Shown: positions 1-8,597, counted from the stretch's first letter. The stretch: 64,000 nucleotides of DNA from Actinomycetota bacterium (GCA_014238065.1 JABABU010000051.1:1-64000), one strand, 5' to 3'. Translations and numbers: made by a program. The notes: generated by a model not told the origin, from the letters alone.

Positions 1-43
1 GAGCCAGGGTATCGGCCACCGTAGGTCCGCCAACCGGAAATGG

Positions 44-1315
44 TCAGCCGAACATGAGACGTAGCGTGTCGAGACCCTCGGCAACGATGGCGTCGTCGCT
101 CATCAACTCGATCGCGTCAGCTGCCATACCGCCGTGGAACGCCATCAGAATCGGTGCGCCAGTGTAGGGCGTCATGTTCAGCCAGTAGGCGAACCGATCG
201 AGGTCAGGACCGAGATAGCCGAAGAACTCGACGTCGCGATCCCAGAACGGCTCGTCGAACTTCAGGAGCACCTTGTCGAGCAGACCCATACCGAGGCGAT
301 CGATGGCGGCCAGCTTCTCGTTTGGCAGAGCAGGATCAAAGGAAATGTCGCCTGCCTTCAACACACCGAGCGGCACGGTGACGATTACTGCATCTGTGAC
401 CATGTCTTCGGTATCTGTCGACACCGTCACCCCGGATGCGGTATGCGAAACCTTGCGGACGATTTCGCCGAGTCGAATCGAGCGATCAGCAGCGAGCGCC
501 TCCATGAGTTCCGAGTAGCCATTTAGGAACACCACATCACCACCGCTCGACCCACCGCCCTCCTCGGTGGCGTCGGGTGACAGTTGTTCTGCATCGGCGG
601 CATATTCGAGCTCGACGTCAGCAACGGTCCACCACGCGTCTGGAACGTCTCGTTCAGACACGACTCGGCCGGCGCCATCGCGGACCACCAGGTTCCGGTA
701 GTCGGACCGCGCTCTTTCGATGCCGAACTTGTCAGCGAGGTCGGACAGCGGATTTCCCGAGATTCCCTGAATCCACGACGCGCCGAGATCGACCGCAGAA
801 CCCAATGAGCGATCGGTGTGCACCCGACCACCGACCCGATCGCGGCCCTCGACAACTGTCACATCGCGACCTCTCTCACTCAGAAGCAGGGCTGCAGCGA
901 GGCCCGCTGACCCTGCACCGATGACGACCACCGATACCGCATCGGTGTCGAGCACCTCGAAAGCAGCCCGCCGTCCAGACAGGAACGCTCCGTGCACCGT
1001 CGCTGGATACACGAGATGCGTCGCCTCACCGGCGAAGAACACGCGGTCACCGAAGCGCTCGGCGATGACCGATCGATCCTCACGCTCTGAGCCTCGCGCC
1101 AAGTATGAGTACGACCCACGAGCGAACGGATCCTGACGCCAGCGGGTGATGACGAAGTCGCTCGGGTCGGGCACCGTGACTCCGTTGACCAACGAAACTG
1201 CTGTTCGTTGAGCTGTGGGCGGTGTTCCTGAAGAATCGCCGCACCCGAAGACGGTCATCCCGGCCGCTCCCCCGCCGAGAAGGCGCACGAAGGTCCTGCG
1301 ATCCATCGTCGACAC
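44..1315 (-). CDS. Circularly permuted FAD-dependent amine oxidase (Tat-exported)
   Basis: Flavin amine oxidase family (spermine/monoamine oxidase-like), which oxidises amines with FAD and releases H2O2. The blocks are in an unusual order. After an N-terminal Tat-type signal (RR at residues 5-6, hydrophobic LLGGGAAGMTVFGCG, possible lipobox), the stretch at about 57-122 (TRW, DPFARGSYSY, FFAGEATH, YPATVHGAFLSG) is what normally forms the C-terminal FAD-binding end. Only then comes the Rossmann GxGxxG (about 133-138), DRVGGRV and DLGASWI, normally N-terminal. The protein ends at LRLMFG, exactly where the family would continue into the TRW block. The GTG at 1315 is chosen because a TACGAT box ends 7 nt upstream; the ATG codons at 1324 and 1306 are alternatives. 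The part between the FAD and substrate domains is shorter than usual. It is divergent from the hydratase gene. The family is certain; activity is inferred. Confidence 0.85.
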   Translation of the reverse strand: MSTMDRRTFVRLLGGGAAGMTVFGCGDSSGTPPTAQRTAVSLVNGVTVPDPSDFVITRWRQDPFARGSYSYLARGSEREDRSVIAERFGDRVFFAGEATHLVYPATVHGAFLSGRRAAFEVLDTDAVSVVVIGAGSAGLAAALLLSERGRDVTVVEGRDRVGGRVHTDRSLGSAVDLGASWIQGISGNPLSDLADKFGIERARSDYRNLVVRDGAGRVVSERDVPDAWWTVADVELEYAADAEQLSPDATEEGGGSSGGDVVFLNGYSELMEALAADRSIRLGEIVRKVSHTASGVTVSTDTEDMVTDAVIVTVPLGVLKAGDISFDPALPNEKLAAIDRLGMGLLDKVLLKFDEPFWDRDVEFFGYLGPDLDRFAYWLNMTPYTGAPILMAFHGGMAADAIELMSDDAIVAEGLDTLRLMFG

Positions 1316-1322
1316 GCTGAGC

Positions 1323-1328
1323 ATCGTA
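1323..1328 (-). promoter_or_regulatory. -10 box, leaderless start of the permuted amine oxidase gene
   Basis: TACGAT on the minus strand, with 7 nt before the in-frame GTG at 1315. The spacing puts the transcription start on or next to the start codon. No convincing -35. Confidence 0.4.
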
Positions 1329-1488
1329 ACTACCGGCTCGACGTCGATCACTACGCTCATCTCGATCGACGTTGCCGCTGGCCTGATACTTCCTCGACGA
1401 ATCGCATCGGGTCAGGGACTCCCGGCCATCGTGTTCGTGTCGGCGGAAGTGCTCCTGACTCAGCTGACAAGACCCCAGCAGTGACATC

Positions 1489-1494
1489 TACGAT
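1489..1494 (+). promoter_or_regulatory. -10 box, leaderless start of the hydratase gene
   Basis: TACGAT ending 6 nt before the ATG at 1501, with a possible -35 CTGACA at 1464-1469 (19-nt spacer). There is no Shine-Dalgarno sequence in front of the ATG. Confidence 0.5.
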
Positions 1495-1500
1495 GCGGCC

Positions 1501-2286
1501 ATGAACGAACAGGAACGAGTACAGCGCGTCGCCGACATCCTCATCGCCGCCAGGAACAACCACACGGCGCTCGAACCGTTCGATGAAGACATCGCCCCGC
1601 AGACGGAGGACGAGGCAAACGCTGTCGACGACCTCGTCGCCGAGGTCAGTGGGTGGGCGCCGTTGGGATGGAAGATCGGTTGCACATCGGAACACGCCCA
1701 GCAGATGCTCGGAGCATCAGGGCCATTCTCCGGCCGGGTGTACTCCGTCTTCGACAGCGGCACGACGCTCGGCCCTGCCGAACTCATGAACGAGCCGAAC
1801 CTCGAAGGTGAGTTCGCGTTCACTCTCCGCTCAGACCTCGCCGCCGGCGGCTCTGGCCACAGTCGAGACGAAGTGATCGCGGCAATCGCCAGCGTCCGAC
1901 CGGCGATCGAAATCGTCGGAGGACGATTCATCCAGTTCGTCGGCGCCCCGCTCTTCAACCTGATCTCCGACGCCGGCGCGAACACTCACCTCATCCTCGG
2001 AGATCCAGCGCCCCTCGGCGAAGCCGACGCGCTCGCAGGATTCGTTGCCACGATGATGGTGGACGGCGAGCAGACCGGCGGCGGGGTGGGTGCAGATGTA
2101 CTCGGAAGCCCCATCGACGCACTCACTTGGCTCGCCAATCACCTGTCAGATCGGGGCATCTCTCTGCGAGCCGGCGAGGTGGTGACGACCGGTACCGCCA
2201 CCCAGGTTTCGCCGTTCCCTCCGGGGGCGACGGCGGTCGCCAGCATCGAGAACATCGGCACCGTCACCCTCCACCGAGCTCGCTGA
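1501..2286 (+). CDS. 2-keto-4-pentenoate hydratase family protein
   Basis: The 261-residue protein has the usual length and order of the MhpD/XylJ/HpaH hydratase-decarboxylase family of the fumarylacetoacetate-hydrolase-like fold. Landmarks are an N-terminal helical part, GWKIGCTS near residue 57, the LEGEFAFTL segment with acidic residues expected to bind the divalent metal, and a C-terminal ALTWLANHLSDRGISLRAGEVVTTGT block typical of the family. Such enzymes hydrate 2-hydroxypenta-2,4-dienoate-type products of meta-cleavage of aromatic rings; the exact substrate cannot be read. The ATG at 1501 follows a -10 box by 6 nt, so the mRNA is probably leaderless. The next gene starts 2 nt after the stop, so the two are very probably co-transcribed. 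Confidence 0.88.
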   Translation: MNEQERVQRVADILIAARNNHTALEPFDEDIAPQTEDEANAVDDLVAEVSGWAPLGWKIGCTSEHAQQMLGASGPFSGRVYSVFDSGTTLGPAELMNEPNLEGEFAFTLRSDLAAGGSGHSRDEVIAAIASVRPAIEIVGGRFIQFVGAPLFNLISDAGANTHLILGDPAPLGEADALAGFVATMMVDGEQTGGGVGADVLGSPIDALTWLANHLSDRGISLRAGEVVTTGTATQVSPFPPGATAVASIENIGTVTLHRAR

Positions 2287-2288
2287 CG

Positions 2289-3290
2289 ATGCTGACCGAT
2301 CATCTCCCGAGGACCTCGCTCGCATTTCTGCCGACGCCGATACACGAAATGGAGCGACTCCGAGAACGGCTCGGCCCTAGCTGCCCGCGGCTGCTGATAA
2401 AGCGCGACGACCAGACCGGGCTCGCCACTGGCGGCAACAAGACCCGCAAACTCGAGTTCGTCGTCGCCGATGCCATCGCGCAGGGTTCCGATGTACTGAT
2501 CACCGCCGGAGGACCGCAGTCGAACCACTGCCGTCAGACGGCCGCCGCCGCCGCGAGGCTCGGCCTCGGATGCGTGTTGATCGCCTCCGGCGAACGACAG
2601 CCGAAGCAGACCTGGAACGGCAACTTGCTGCTCAACCACCTGCTCGGCGCATCAGTCGTGTTCGCGAGGCATCACAGCCGCGAAGAGATGATGCAGTCGA
2701 TCGCCGACGATCTGAAGTCGAAGGGCAGGACGCCGTACGTGATTCCAGTCGGCGCATCGATGCCGATCGGATCGGCCGGATACGTCGCAGCAGTGGAAGA
2801 GCTGGCAGGCCAACTCGACGAGATGGGCGAAATGCCCGACACAGTGATCTTCGCGTCGGGCTCAGCCGGAACCCATGCCGGCATCCTCGTCGGCTCAGAA
2901 GCCCTCGGACTCCCGTTCGCTGTCGAAGGCATCGCCGACGGGGACGACGTGGAGGAACTGCGAGCGAAGATCTGTGACCTCGTCAAAGAGACGACCGCGC
3001 TGCTCAAGCTGGACCTCCAGATCCCTGATGAGAAGCTCGTGCTCCACGGTTCCTATGGTGAGCCCGGGTACGCCGTCATCACCGACGACGATGTGAGAGC
3101 CATGGAACTCATGGCCCAGAGCGAAGGCATCCTCGCCGATCCGGTCTACACAGGTCGTGCGCTGAAAGGCGTCTTCGACCTGATCGAGCAGGGACGCTGG
3201 GGTGTGGACGAAACGGTGATGTTCTGGCACACCGGAGGGTCTTCCGGCATGTTCGGCCGCGCTGACGAAATCATGGCGAGCCTCCCATGA
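2289..3290 (+). CDS. PLP-dependent D-cysteine desulfhydrase / ACC deaminase family enzyme
   Basis: A 333-residue fold-type II PLP enzyme. The N-terminal TPIHEMERL and IKRDDQTG segments lead to GGNKTRKLE, where K51 should form the Schiff base with PLP. ITAGGPQSNHCRQTAAAA follows, then the phosphate-binding GSAGTHAG and the C-terminal DPVYTGRALKG and WHTGGSSGMFG. These are hallmarks of D-cysteine desulfhydrase (pyruvate, H2S and ammonia from D-cysteine) and the related ACC deaminase; the sequence does not decide between them. The ATG lies 2 nt after the hydratase stop. A longer reading frame extends upstream inside the hydratase gene, but its translation is not protein-like, so the ATG at 2289 is taken. 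Confidence 0.85.
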   Translation: MLTDHLPRTSLAFLPTPIHEMERLRERLGPSCPRLLIKRDDQTGLATGGNKTRKLEFVVADAIAQGSDVLITAGGPQSNHCRQTAAAAARLGLGCVLIASGERQPKQTWNGNLLLNHLLGASVVFARHHSREEMMQSIADDLKSKGRTPYVIPVGASMPIGSAGYVAAVEELAGQLDEMGEMPDTVIFASGSAGTHAGILVGSEALGLPFAVEGIADGDDVEELRAKICDLVKETTALLKLDLQIPDEKLVLHGSYGEPGYAVITDDDVRAMELMAQSEGILADPVYTGRALKGVFDLIEQGRWGVDETVMFWHTGGSSGMFGRADEIMASLP

Positions 3291-3379
3291 CCCACCGCGT
3301 CGACACCGGTCACCTGATCCGGTTCGATGCCCCGACGAGCGTCAGCTCAGCCATCTCCGCCATCCTCGCCTTCGCCTGA
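3287..3379 (+). CDS. Possible small coupled ORF (30 aa)
   Basis: Its ATG overlaps the stop of the desulfhydrase gene (ATGA), the same coupling used by many real pairs in this window. It encodes 30 residues beginning MTHRVDTGHL and ending AISAILAFA. No family is recognised. It could be a short real peptide, the stub of a truncated third gene of the operon, or chance. Confidence 0.25.
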   Translation: MTHRVDTGHLIRFDAPTSVSSAISAILAFA

Positions 3380-3427
3380 CCTTGCCAGGGAGATCCATCA
3401 ACTTCGTTTCGCCTCTGCCCCACGTGC

Positions 3428-3928
3428 TCAGGAGTCCAGACGACTGGGGAAATGACGCTCGGCGATGATCTCCAGAGCGCGCGCGATGGAGGGCGATTTT
3501 TTCTCGAGCAACGGCAAATCGTCGAGCGGGAACCAGCGGAGCTCCTCGATCTCGGGCGAGTTGATCTTCACGTCCTCGACCGTCAAGCCATCGAGTCGCA
3601 GGTCGAAGAACCATTCGATACGCCGCGAAGCACGGGCGTGCTCGATGTGTGGCTCTCCCGCCTCGGCAACAGCAATACCGAGTTCCTCGCGGACTTCGCG
3701 GACGATCGTGTCGCGCGGCTCTTCCTTCCACCCGATCATGCCGCCTGGAAGACCCCATCCATCCCTGTAGCTGTGCTTGACAAGCAACAACTCGCCGGCC
3801 TCGGACAACAAAATCGCTGCCGTGCCGACACGATAAGCAGGAGAGGTGAAGCCGACGATGCGGTGCCTCACCGATACTGGAAGGCGGCCGAACTGTCGCA
3901 GCAACAAACCGTAGATCTTTGCGATCAT
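3428..3928 (-). CDS. NUDIX hydrolase
   Basis: A 166-residue protein with a complete NUDIX box: GGMIGWKEEPRD followed by REVREELGI, which supplies the metal-binding glutamates. The core begins with VGTAAILLSEAGELLLVKHSYRDGWGLPGG. Family members hydrolyse nucleoside diphosphates linked to another moiety; the substrate cannot be deduced. The first ~30 residues (IYGLLLRQFGRLPVSVRHRIVG) form an amphipathic extension. Its ATG overlaps the stop of the upstream inositol-phosphatase-like gene (ATGA), so the two are translationally coupled. Confidence 0.88.
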   Translation of the reverse strand: MIAKIYGLLLRQFGRLPVSVRHRIVGFTSPAYRVGTAAILLSEAGELLLVKHSYRDGWGLPGGMIGWKEEPRDTIVREVREELGIAVAEAGEPHIEHARASRRIEWFFDLRLDGLTVEDVKINSPEIEELRWFPLDDLPLLEKKSPSIARALEIIAERHFPSRLDS

Positions 3929-4683
3929 GACAAAACCTCGCCGTCGGTGATCGCGGCAAGAAGCTGATGCCGCAGCTCCGACGTCGCCGCGTACACCGGC
4001 GCGCGCCGAGCCGCGTGATCATGATGAAGGAGGTCGCGTTCAGCCACCTCACCCACGACGGCGCCTGCCTCCAGTGCTATGAGGTGCGCCGCGGCGTAGT
4101 CCCACAGACCCAATCCACTCAACGGATCGGCGAACGCGTCGAGTAGACCACACGCCACGTATGACACATCGAGAGCGCACGCACCGAGAGCCCTGAACTG
4201 CGACCATCCCATGGGACGGTTCGGGTGACCAGTCAGCCCGACGATGGCGCTGCTCAGCTCCTTGCACGACGTGGGCGAGATCGCTTGGCCGTCACGACGG
4301 GCTCCCCCGCCCCGCGTTGCCTCGAATCGTTCAGAGGTCGCGAGGTTGACGACCAGGCCGACGCGAATCCCGTCCGGGTCGCGAACAGCGAGGCTCGTGG
4401 CGTAGTGAGGGATGCCCATACTGGCATTCGTCGAGCCATCGACCGGATCGATGATGACGACATCGGTCGAACCACTCGCCGGCGGCACGAATCCGCTCTC
4501 CTCGCTGAACGACCCAGCCCCCGTCCCTCTGATGGCCTCGAGAACGGCGGCATCGGCAGTCAGATCGAATGCGTACTGATCGTCGCGGTGCCCTGCACGC
4601 GTCATGTCCTCGTGATGGTCGAGCACTGCGACGACTCCGTCGACGGCGGTCGTCAACACGTCGAGCCAATCATCATCGGTCAC
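3925..4683 (-). CDS. Inositol monophosphatase family protein
   Basis: Mg-dependent, Li-sensitive phosphatase superfamily (IMPase, CysQ, histidinol-phosphatase). Motifs are in the right order: SEESGF (metal-binding Glu), IIDPVDGSTNA (core Asp/Asp/Ser motif A) and GLWDYAAAHLIALEAGA (motif C Asp). With the GTG at 4683 the protein has 252 residues, normal for the family. That start is preferred over the upstream ATG (4746) because a TACTGT box ends 7 nt in front of it and the extra 21 residues look random. It precedes and overlaps the NUDIX gene. The substrate (inositol phosphate, histidinol phosphate or PAP) is undetermined. Confidence 0.85.
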   Translation of the reverse strand: MTDDDWLDVLTTAVDGVVAVLDHHEDMTRAGHRDDQYAFDLTADAAVLEAIRGTGAGSFSEESGFVPPASGSTDVVIIDPVDGSTNASMGIPHYATSLAVRDPDGIRVGLVVNLATSERFEATRGGGARRDGQAISPTSCKELSSAIVGLTGHPNRPMGWSQFRALGACALDVSYVACGLLDAFADPLSGLGLWDYAAAHLIALEAGAVVGEVAERDLLHHDHAARRAPVYAATSELRHQLLAAITDGEVLS

Positions 4684-4690
4684 GACAGCG

Positions 4691-4696
4691 ACAGTA
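4691..4696 (-). promoter_or_regulatory. -10 box, leaderless start of the IMPase-like gene
   Basis: TACTGT on the minus strand, 7 nt before the GTG at 4683. It lies in the 62-bp divergent spacer shared with the gene at 4746. Confidence 0.4.
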
Positions 4697-4745
4697 TCGG
4701 GCAGGGGTATCGGCCACGCATAAGACGTGCAAAGCTGTACACCCA

Positions 4746-5306
4746 ATGGCAGCAGTCGACCTCCCCGGGTTCATGACCGACCTGAAGGAACATGCATCCG
4801 AGCACGGGTTCCACCTCCACGACGAACGCCACTTCGTCGAGACCTACTCGATGCGTCAGACATTCGAAGTCGATCTGCACCCCGAAGATGCCTGCGGCGG
4901 TCCTCTCGACCTGCATCTCGCTCTTGAGGCCGAACCACGGACGCTGCTGGCGTTCGAGGACACCATCATGGCGCTCCCCGACGGCGATCTCCCGGAGGAC
5001 GACTACCACATCGGCCTGAGCTTCAACTGGTCACTCCCACCACTGGTCCACGGCCCAGATCTTCTGGTGCTCGCTACCGACATGGCAGGAATCGGCGGGA
5101 CCGAACTGCCCATCGAGGTCTCGGCCATCGACTCGTTCTTCTCTGTCACTGACCCGTCGGCGCGCAGCCTTGCCATCGTCGGCCGCATCGAAGTGTCACT
5201 GACCCAGATCGTCACCGGTCAAGAAGCTCTGTGCGGAGTGCTCGACCGCTCGAAAGAGGTCAGCGAGTATTTGCTCGTACGGTCACCGGTCTGGCTCGAC
5301 CAGTAG
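4746..5306 (+). CDS. Hypothetical protein (186 aa)
   Basis: No family recognised. The 186-residue protein is acidic and soluble, without signal peptide or membrane segments. The first third contains a His-rich stretch (EHASEHGFHLHDERHF) and the middle has LDLHLALEAEPRTLLAFED, resembling a compact alpha/beta domain. Codon use and sustained third-position GC agree with neighbouring genes, which supports coding. It is divergent from the IMPase-like gene across 62 bp, with nothing between it and the aldo/keto reductase downstream except a short spacer. Confidence 0.7.
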   Translation: MAAVDLPGFMTDLKEHASEHGFHLHDERHFVETYSMRQTFEVDLHPEDACGGPLDLHLALEAEPRTLLAFEDTIMALPDGDLPEDDYHIGLSFNWSLPPLVHGPDLLVLATDMAGIGGTELPIEVSAIDSFFSVTDPSARSLAIVGRIEVSLTQIVTGQEALCGVLDRSKEVSEYLLVRSPVWLDQ

Positions 5307-5364
5307 CCAGGTTCCTCCACCGATCCCGTTAAGGTCGAACGATCACCGCACGGGAGACGCGACG

Positions 5365-6243
5365 TTGATCGAACGCATGGAATTCGGCAGGACCGGCCAC
5401 CGCAGCAGCCGAGTCATCTTCGGGGCAGCAGCTCTCGGGGGGATGAGCCAGGAACGGGCCGACTCGACGCTTGCCCTGATCAGCGGAGCAGGAGTGAACC
5501 ACATCGATACCGCTGCCTCATATGGCGATTCGGAGCTCCGGCTTGCCCCTTGGCTCGCCGATCATCGTGACGAAGTGTTCCTGGCAACGAAGACCGGCCT
5601 CTGTGACGGACCGTCGGCGAGAGCACAACTCGAGAAGTCGCTCGAACGACTCGGCGTCGAACACGTCGATCTCATCCAGCTGCACAACCTCGTCGAAGAC
5701 GAAGACTTCGACGTCGCCCACGGTGCTGGTGGCTCGGTTGAAGCGCTGAACGCCGCCCGTAACGAGGGGCTCGTTCGCCACATCGGTGTCACCGGCCACG
5801 GCACCAGGATCCCCGGCGTGCACTCGCGGAGCCTCGAGCGCTTCGATTTCGACTCTGTTCTGATTCCGTACAACTTCACGATGCTCGACAACCCCGCATA
5901 TCGGGCCGACGTCGAGACGCTGCTCGCCACCTGTGCTGAGCGGCAGGTGGCAGTGCAGACCATAAAGTCGATCGCCCGTCGCCGGTGGCCGAACCTCGAA
6001 GATCGCCGCTACAGCTGGTATGAGCCGCTCGAAGACGAAGACGCCATCGGCCGAGCCGTCCAGTACGTGCTGGGCAACAGCCAGGTGTTCCTCAACACCA
6101 CCAGCGATGCCAGGAAGCTGGCGGCGATCTTCGCCGCGGCCCAGGGCCAGGTCTCGGCTCCGTCCGACGAAGCGATGCGCTCCGACGCAGAGAGCCACGC
6201 CATCACCCCTCTCTTCGATGGCGCCGATCTCGAGCGCATCTGA
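5365..6243 (+). CDS. Aldo/keto reductase
   Basis: The 292-residue (beta/alpha)8 NAD(P)H-dependent reductase has the catalytic tetrad visible as D48, Y53, K76 and H107 (DTAASYG, ATKTGL, IQLHNL). The C-terminal third (AVQTIKSIARRRWPNLEDRRYSWYEP) is shaped like the YccK/ferredoxin-type aldo/keto reductases rather than the classical carbonyl reductases. The TTG at 5365 is chosen because GGGAGA at 5352-5357 sits 7 nt upstream; the ATG at 5377 would be 19 nt from that site. The gene stands alone and converges on the phosphotransferase gene. The substrate is unknown. Confidence 0.85.
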   Translation: MIERMEFGRTGHRSSRVIFGAAALGGMSQERADSTLALISGAGVNHIDTAASYGDSELRLAPWLADHRDEVFLATKTGLCDGPSARAQLEKSLERLGVEHVDLIQLHNLVEDEDFDVAHGAGGSVEALNAARNEGLVRHIGVTGHGTRIPGVHSRSLERFDFDSVLIPYNFTMLDNPAYRADVETLLATCAERQVAVQTIKSIARRRWPNLEDRRYSWYEPLEDEDAIGRAVQYVLGNSQVFLNTTSDARKLAAIFAAAQGQVSAPSDEAMRSDAESHAITPLFDGADLERI

Positions 6244-6249
6244 CCAACG

Positions 6250-6276
6250 GGGACCCGGAGCCCGACCCCGGGTCTC
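6250..6276. terminator. Hairpin between convergent genes
   Basis: An inverted repeat of about 9 bp (GGGACCCGG ... CCGGGTCTC, one G-U) with a 9-nt loop lies in the 50-bp gap between two convergent genes. There is no T-tract, so factor-dependent or weak termination is possible. Confidence 0.45.
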
Positions 6277-6293
6277 ACGAGTAGGACCCGCGG

Positions 6294-7343
6294 TTACTGG
6301 AGGCTCGAGGCGCGTTGTTCGGCGACGTCGACGCTGTAAACGACACGCTCGAACATGGCTTCGAGGTCAATGCCATCTGTGCTCTTCTTGCCCTCCATGT
6401 AACGGCTGTACACACCGTGAAGGATGCAGGCGGTCTTCAAACTGTTGAAGGCGAGATAGAAGTCGAGATCCGACAGATCACGGCCCGTCTGCGCGGCATA
6501 GAGGGCCGGTAACTCGGAACGGCGCGAGAAACCGCCGGCCTTCGTCGGCGCCTCCGACACATCCCAGGTTTCATCGTCGGGATCGGCCCAGCTGTTCATG
6601 AAATAGGCCAGGTCAGCAAGCGGATCGCCGAGTGTGGCGATCTCCCAATCGAGCACAGCGGTGACCCTGCCATCGTGACCGAGAAGGCTGTTGTGCATGC
6701 CGTAGTCGCCATGCACGACACGGGCAGGTCCCTGTTCGGGCACACGCGAGAGCAACAGCGCCTGCAGTTCGTGGACCCGCTTGTCGTCGTACTTCGCTCC
6801 CTCGATCGACGCGTTCCACGACTTGTACCAAGTGGAGAGCTGACGATCGATGTAACCCTCCTTCTTGCCCAGCTGACCGAGTCCGACCTCATCAGGATCG
6901 ACCGAGTGAAGCGCTGCCAACGTCTCGATGAACGAAGGGGCGACGTTGGCCCGGGCCTCCATGGGCAACCACTCGTCGACGTCTTCGTGTGAATACATGG
7001 CGCGGCCACCGACGAGGCTCATCACGTAGAAATGCGCACCCGTGACCGCAGGATCCTCGCAGTACCCGTACGCTTCGGCGACAGGAACGCCAGCAGGACC
7101 AACCGCGCTGATCACGCTGAACTCGCGGAACATGTCGTGTGCCTTCGGAAGCAACACTCCGAGTGGAGGCCTCCGAATCACTGCCCTCGTTCCTGTCTGA
7201 TCGGTCAGTGCGTAGGTGAGGTTCGAGTGGCCACCCTCGAGTTTCTCCCACGTGAACGGCGGCTCGAACCCATCGACATTGCCGCGGATCCACGCATCGA
7301 CCGAACCCTGGTCGTAACCAGGCGTGCCCGATGAGTCTCCCAT
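6294..7343 (-). CDS. Aminoglycoside-phosphotransferase-fold kinase (ACAD10-like)
   Basis: A 349-residue APH/ChoK-fold protein. Brenner motif VVHGDYGMHNSLL (H211, D213, N218) and the metal-binding VLDWEIATLGDP (D232) are complete. The N-terminal EGGHSNLTYAL is the nucleotide-binding loop of the family. Members next to acyl-CoA dehydrogenases resemble the kinase domain of mammalian ACAD10/11, which phosphorylates 4-hydroxyacyl-CoA before dehydratase-like removal. That role is inferred from the neighbour: an acyl-CoA dehydrogenase lies immediately upstream on the same strand, 21 nt away. A strong RBS (GGGGGGAAAG) precedes the ATG. Antibiotic resistance is not suggested. Confidence 0.85.
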   Translation of the reverse strand: MGDSSGTPGYDQGSVDAWIRGNVDGFEPPFTWEKLEGGHSNLTYALTDQTGTRAVIRRPPLGVLLPKAHDMFREFSVISAVGPAGVPVAEAYGYCEDPAVTGAHFYVMSLVGGRAMYSHEDVDEWLPMEARANVAPSFIETLAALHSVDPDEVGLGQLGKKEGYIDRQLSTWYKSWNASIEGAKYDDKRVHELQALLLSRVPEQGPARVVHGDYGMHNSLLGHDGRVTAVLDWEIATLGDPLADLAYFMNSWADPDDETWDVSEAPTKAGGFSRRSELPALYAAQTGRDLSDLDFYLAFNSLKTACILHGVYSRYMEGKKSTDGIDLEAMFERVVYSVDVAEQRASSLQ

Positions 7344-7364
7344 CTCTTTCCCCCCAACGCCGTG

Positions 7365-8597
7365 CTAGTTCCGTTTGACGTCGTTCCAGGCAACATCTTT
7401 GTCGACCCGCGGCTCGCCGGGAAGTCCGAGCACCTGCTCGCCGACGATGTTTCGCATGATCTCGCTGGTACCGCCCTCGATCGAGTTGGCGCGCACCCGC
7501 AAGAAGGCATGACCAATGCCGTTCTCGAGACCGGACGCCGACAGGTCTTCTGGCCGACGGAACGTGTAATCGAATCCGATCTGGCCTGCTGGCCCCTGAA
7601 GGGTGACGCACACCTCGAAGATCTTCTTGTTCAGCTCCGCAAACCGGAGTTTGGCGACCGACATCTCGGGACCCGGATTGCCCATCTTGCGGTTCTGGCT
7701 CGCCCTGATGTTGGTGAGACGAAGAGTTTCGGCCATGGCCCAGAGCTTCATGACCTCTTCCTTCGCTGCAGCGGTCTTGGCGTGATCCGGCATCGCTTCC
7801 CACACGGCAACCAGTGCGGCGATGGGTCCGCTACCGCGCTTCGGAACACCCCCACCGCCTCCGCCACCGATGGCCGACCGTTCGTTCATGAGAGTGGTCA
7901 GCGACACTCGCCAGCCCTCCCCGACGTCACCGATGCGGTTCGCGTCCGGCACGTGGGCGTCGGTGAGATAGACCTCGTTGAACTCGGCCTCGCCGGTGAT
8001 CTGTCGGAGCGGTCGAACCTCGACGCCTTCGCTGTGCATGTCGAGGGCGAAATAGGTCATCCCCTTGTGTTTGGGGAGATCGGGATTCGAGCGCGTGACG
8101 AGCATGCCCCAGTCGGCGAGATGGGCCATGGTGTTCCACACCTTCTGACCGTTGACTACCCACTCGTCGCCATCGAGTTCCGCTTTCGCCGCAAGACCGG
8201 CGAAGTCGCTTCCGGCACCTGGCTCACTGAACAGCTGGCACCACCGGTCCTCACCCGTGAACATCGGGCGGAGGAACTTTCGCTTCTGCTCGTCGTTGCC
8301 GTGCGTGGCGATGGTCGGTCCGGCAAGCGCGAGAAAGAACGTTGCCGGGTCCTGCGCCTGTGCGCCGGCTTCACGGAGCCGGGTCTCGACTCTGTTTTGC
8401 AGGTTCGGGCTGATACCGAGTCCACCGAAACCTTCGTCGAAGTGGACCCACGCCAGACCAAAGTCGTACTGATAGCCACGGAACTCGACTCGTGACATCG
8501 ACGTGGGATCGTGGACCTCGAGCAGGGCGTCGACGGCAGCATCGACCTTCGCTGTCTCGGTGTCGGGGGCAGCTTGGGTGTCGGTCATGTCCGACAT
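7365..8597 (-). CDS. Acyl-CoA dehydrogenase
   Basis: The 410-residue FAD enzyme introduces a 2,3-double bond into acyl-CoA. It has the family architecture: helical N-terminus (EGFGGLGI), the flavin-contacting FSEPGAGSDFAGL and the WVVNGQKVWNT strand, then the helical C-terminus ending GTSEIMRNIVGEQVLGLPGEP. A glycine run (IGGGGGGGVPKRGSG, about 230-245) extends the loop before the C-terminal domain. The start ATG has GGGAGGG a few nucleotides upstream. It is co-directional with and 21 nt upstream of the ACAD10-type kinase, forming an apparent two-gene acyl-CoA unit. Chain-length preference cannot be read. Confidence 0.92.
   Translation of the reverse strand: MSDMTDTQAAPDTETAKVDAAVDALLEVHDPTSMSRVEFRGYQYDFGLAWVHFDEGFGGLGISPNLQNRVETRLREAGAQAQDPATFFLALAGPTIATHGNDEQKRKFLRPMFTGEDRWCQLFSEPGAGSDFAGLAAKAELDGDEWVVNGQKVWNTMAHLADWGMLVTRSNPDLPKHKGMTYFALDMHSEGVEVRPLRQITGEAEFNEVYLTDAHVPDANRIGDVGEGWRVSLTTLMNERSAIGGGGGGGVPKRGSGPIAALVAVWEAMPDHAKTAAAKEEVMKLWAMAETLRLTNIRASQNRKMGNPGPEMSVAKLRFAELNKKIFEVCVTLQGPAGQIGFDYTFRRPEDLSASGLENGIGHAFLRVRANSIEGGTSEIMRNIVGEQVLGLPGEPRVDKDVAWNDVKRN

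Noticed and set aside
6294-7343. Aminoglycoside resistance enzyme
   Set aside because: The APH fold alone does not imply resistance; linkage to an acyl-CoA dehydrogenase fits the ACAD10-type kinases better.
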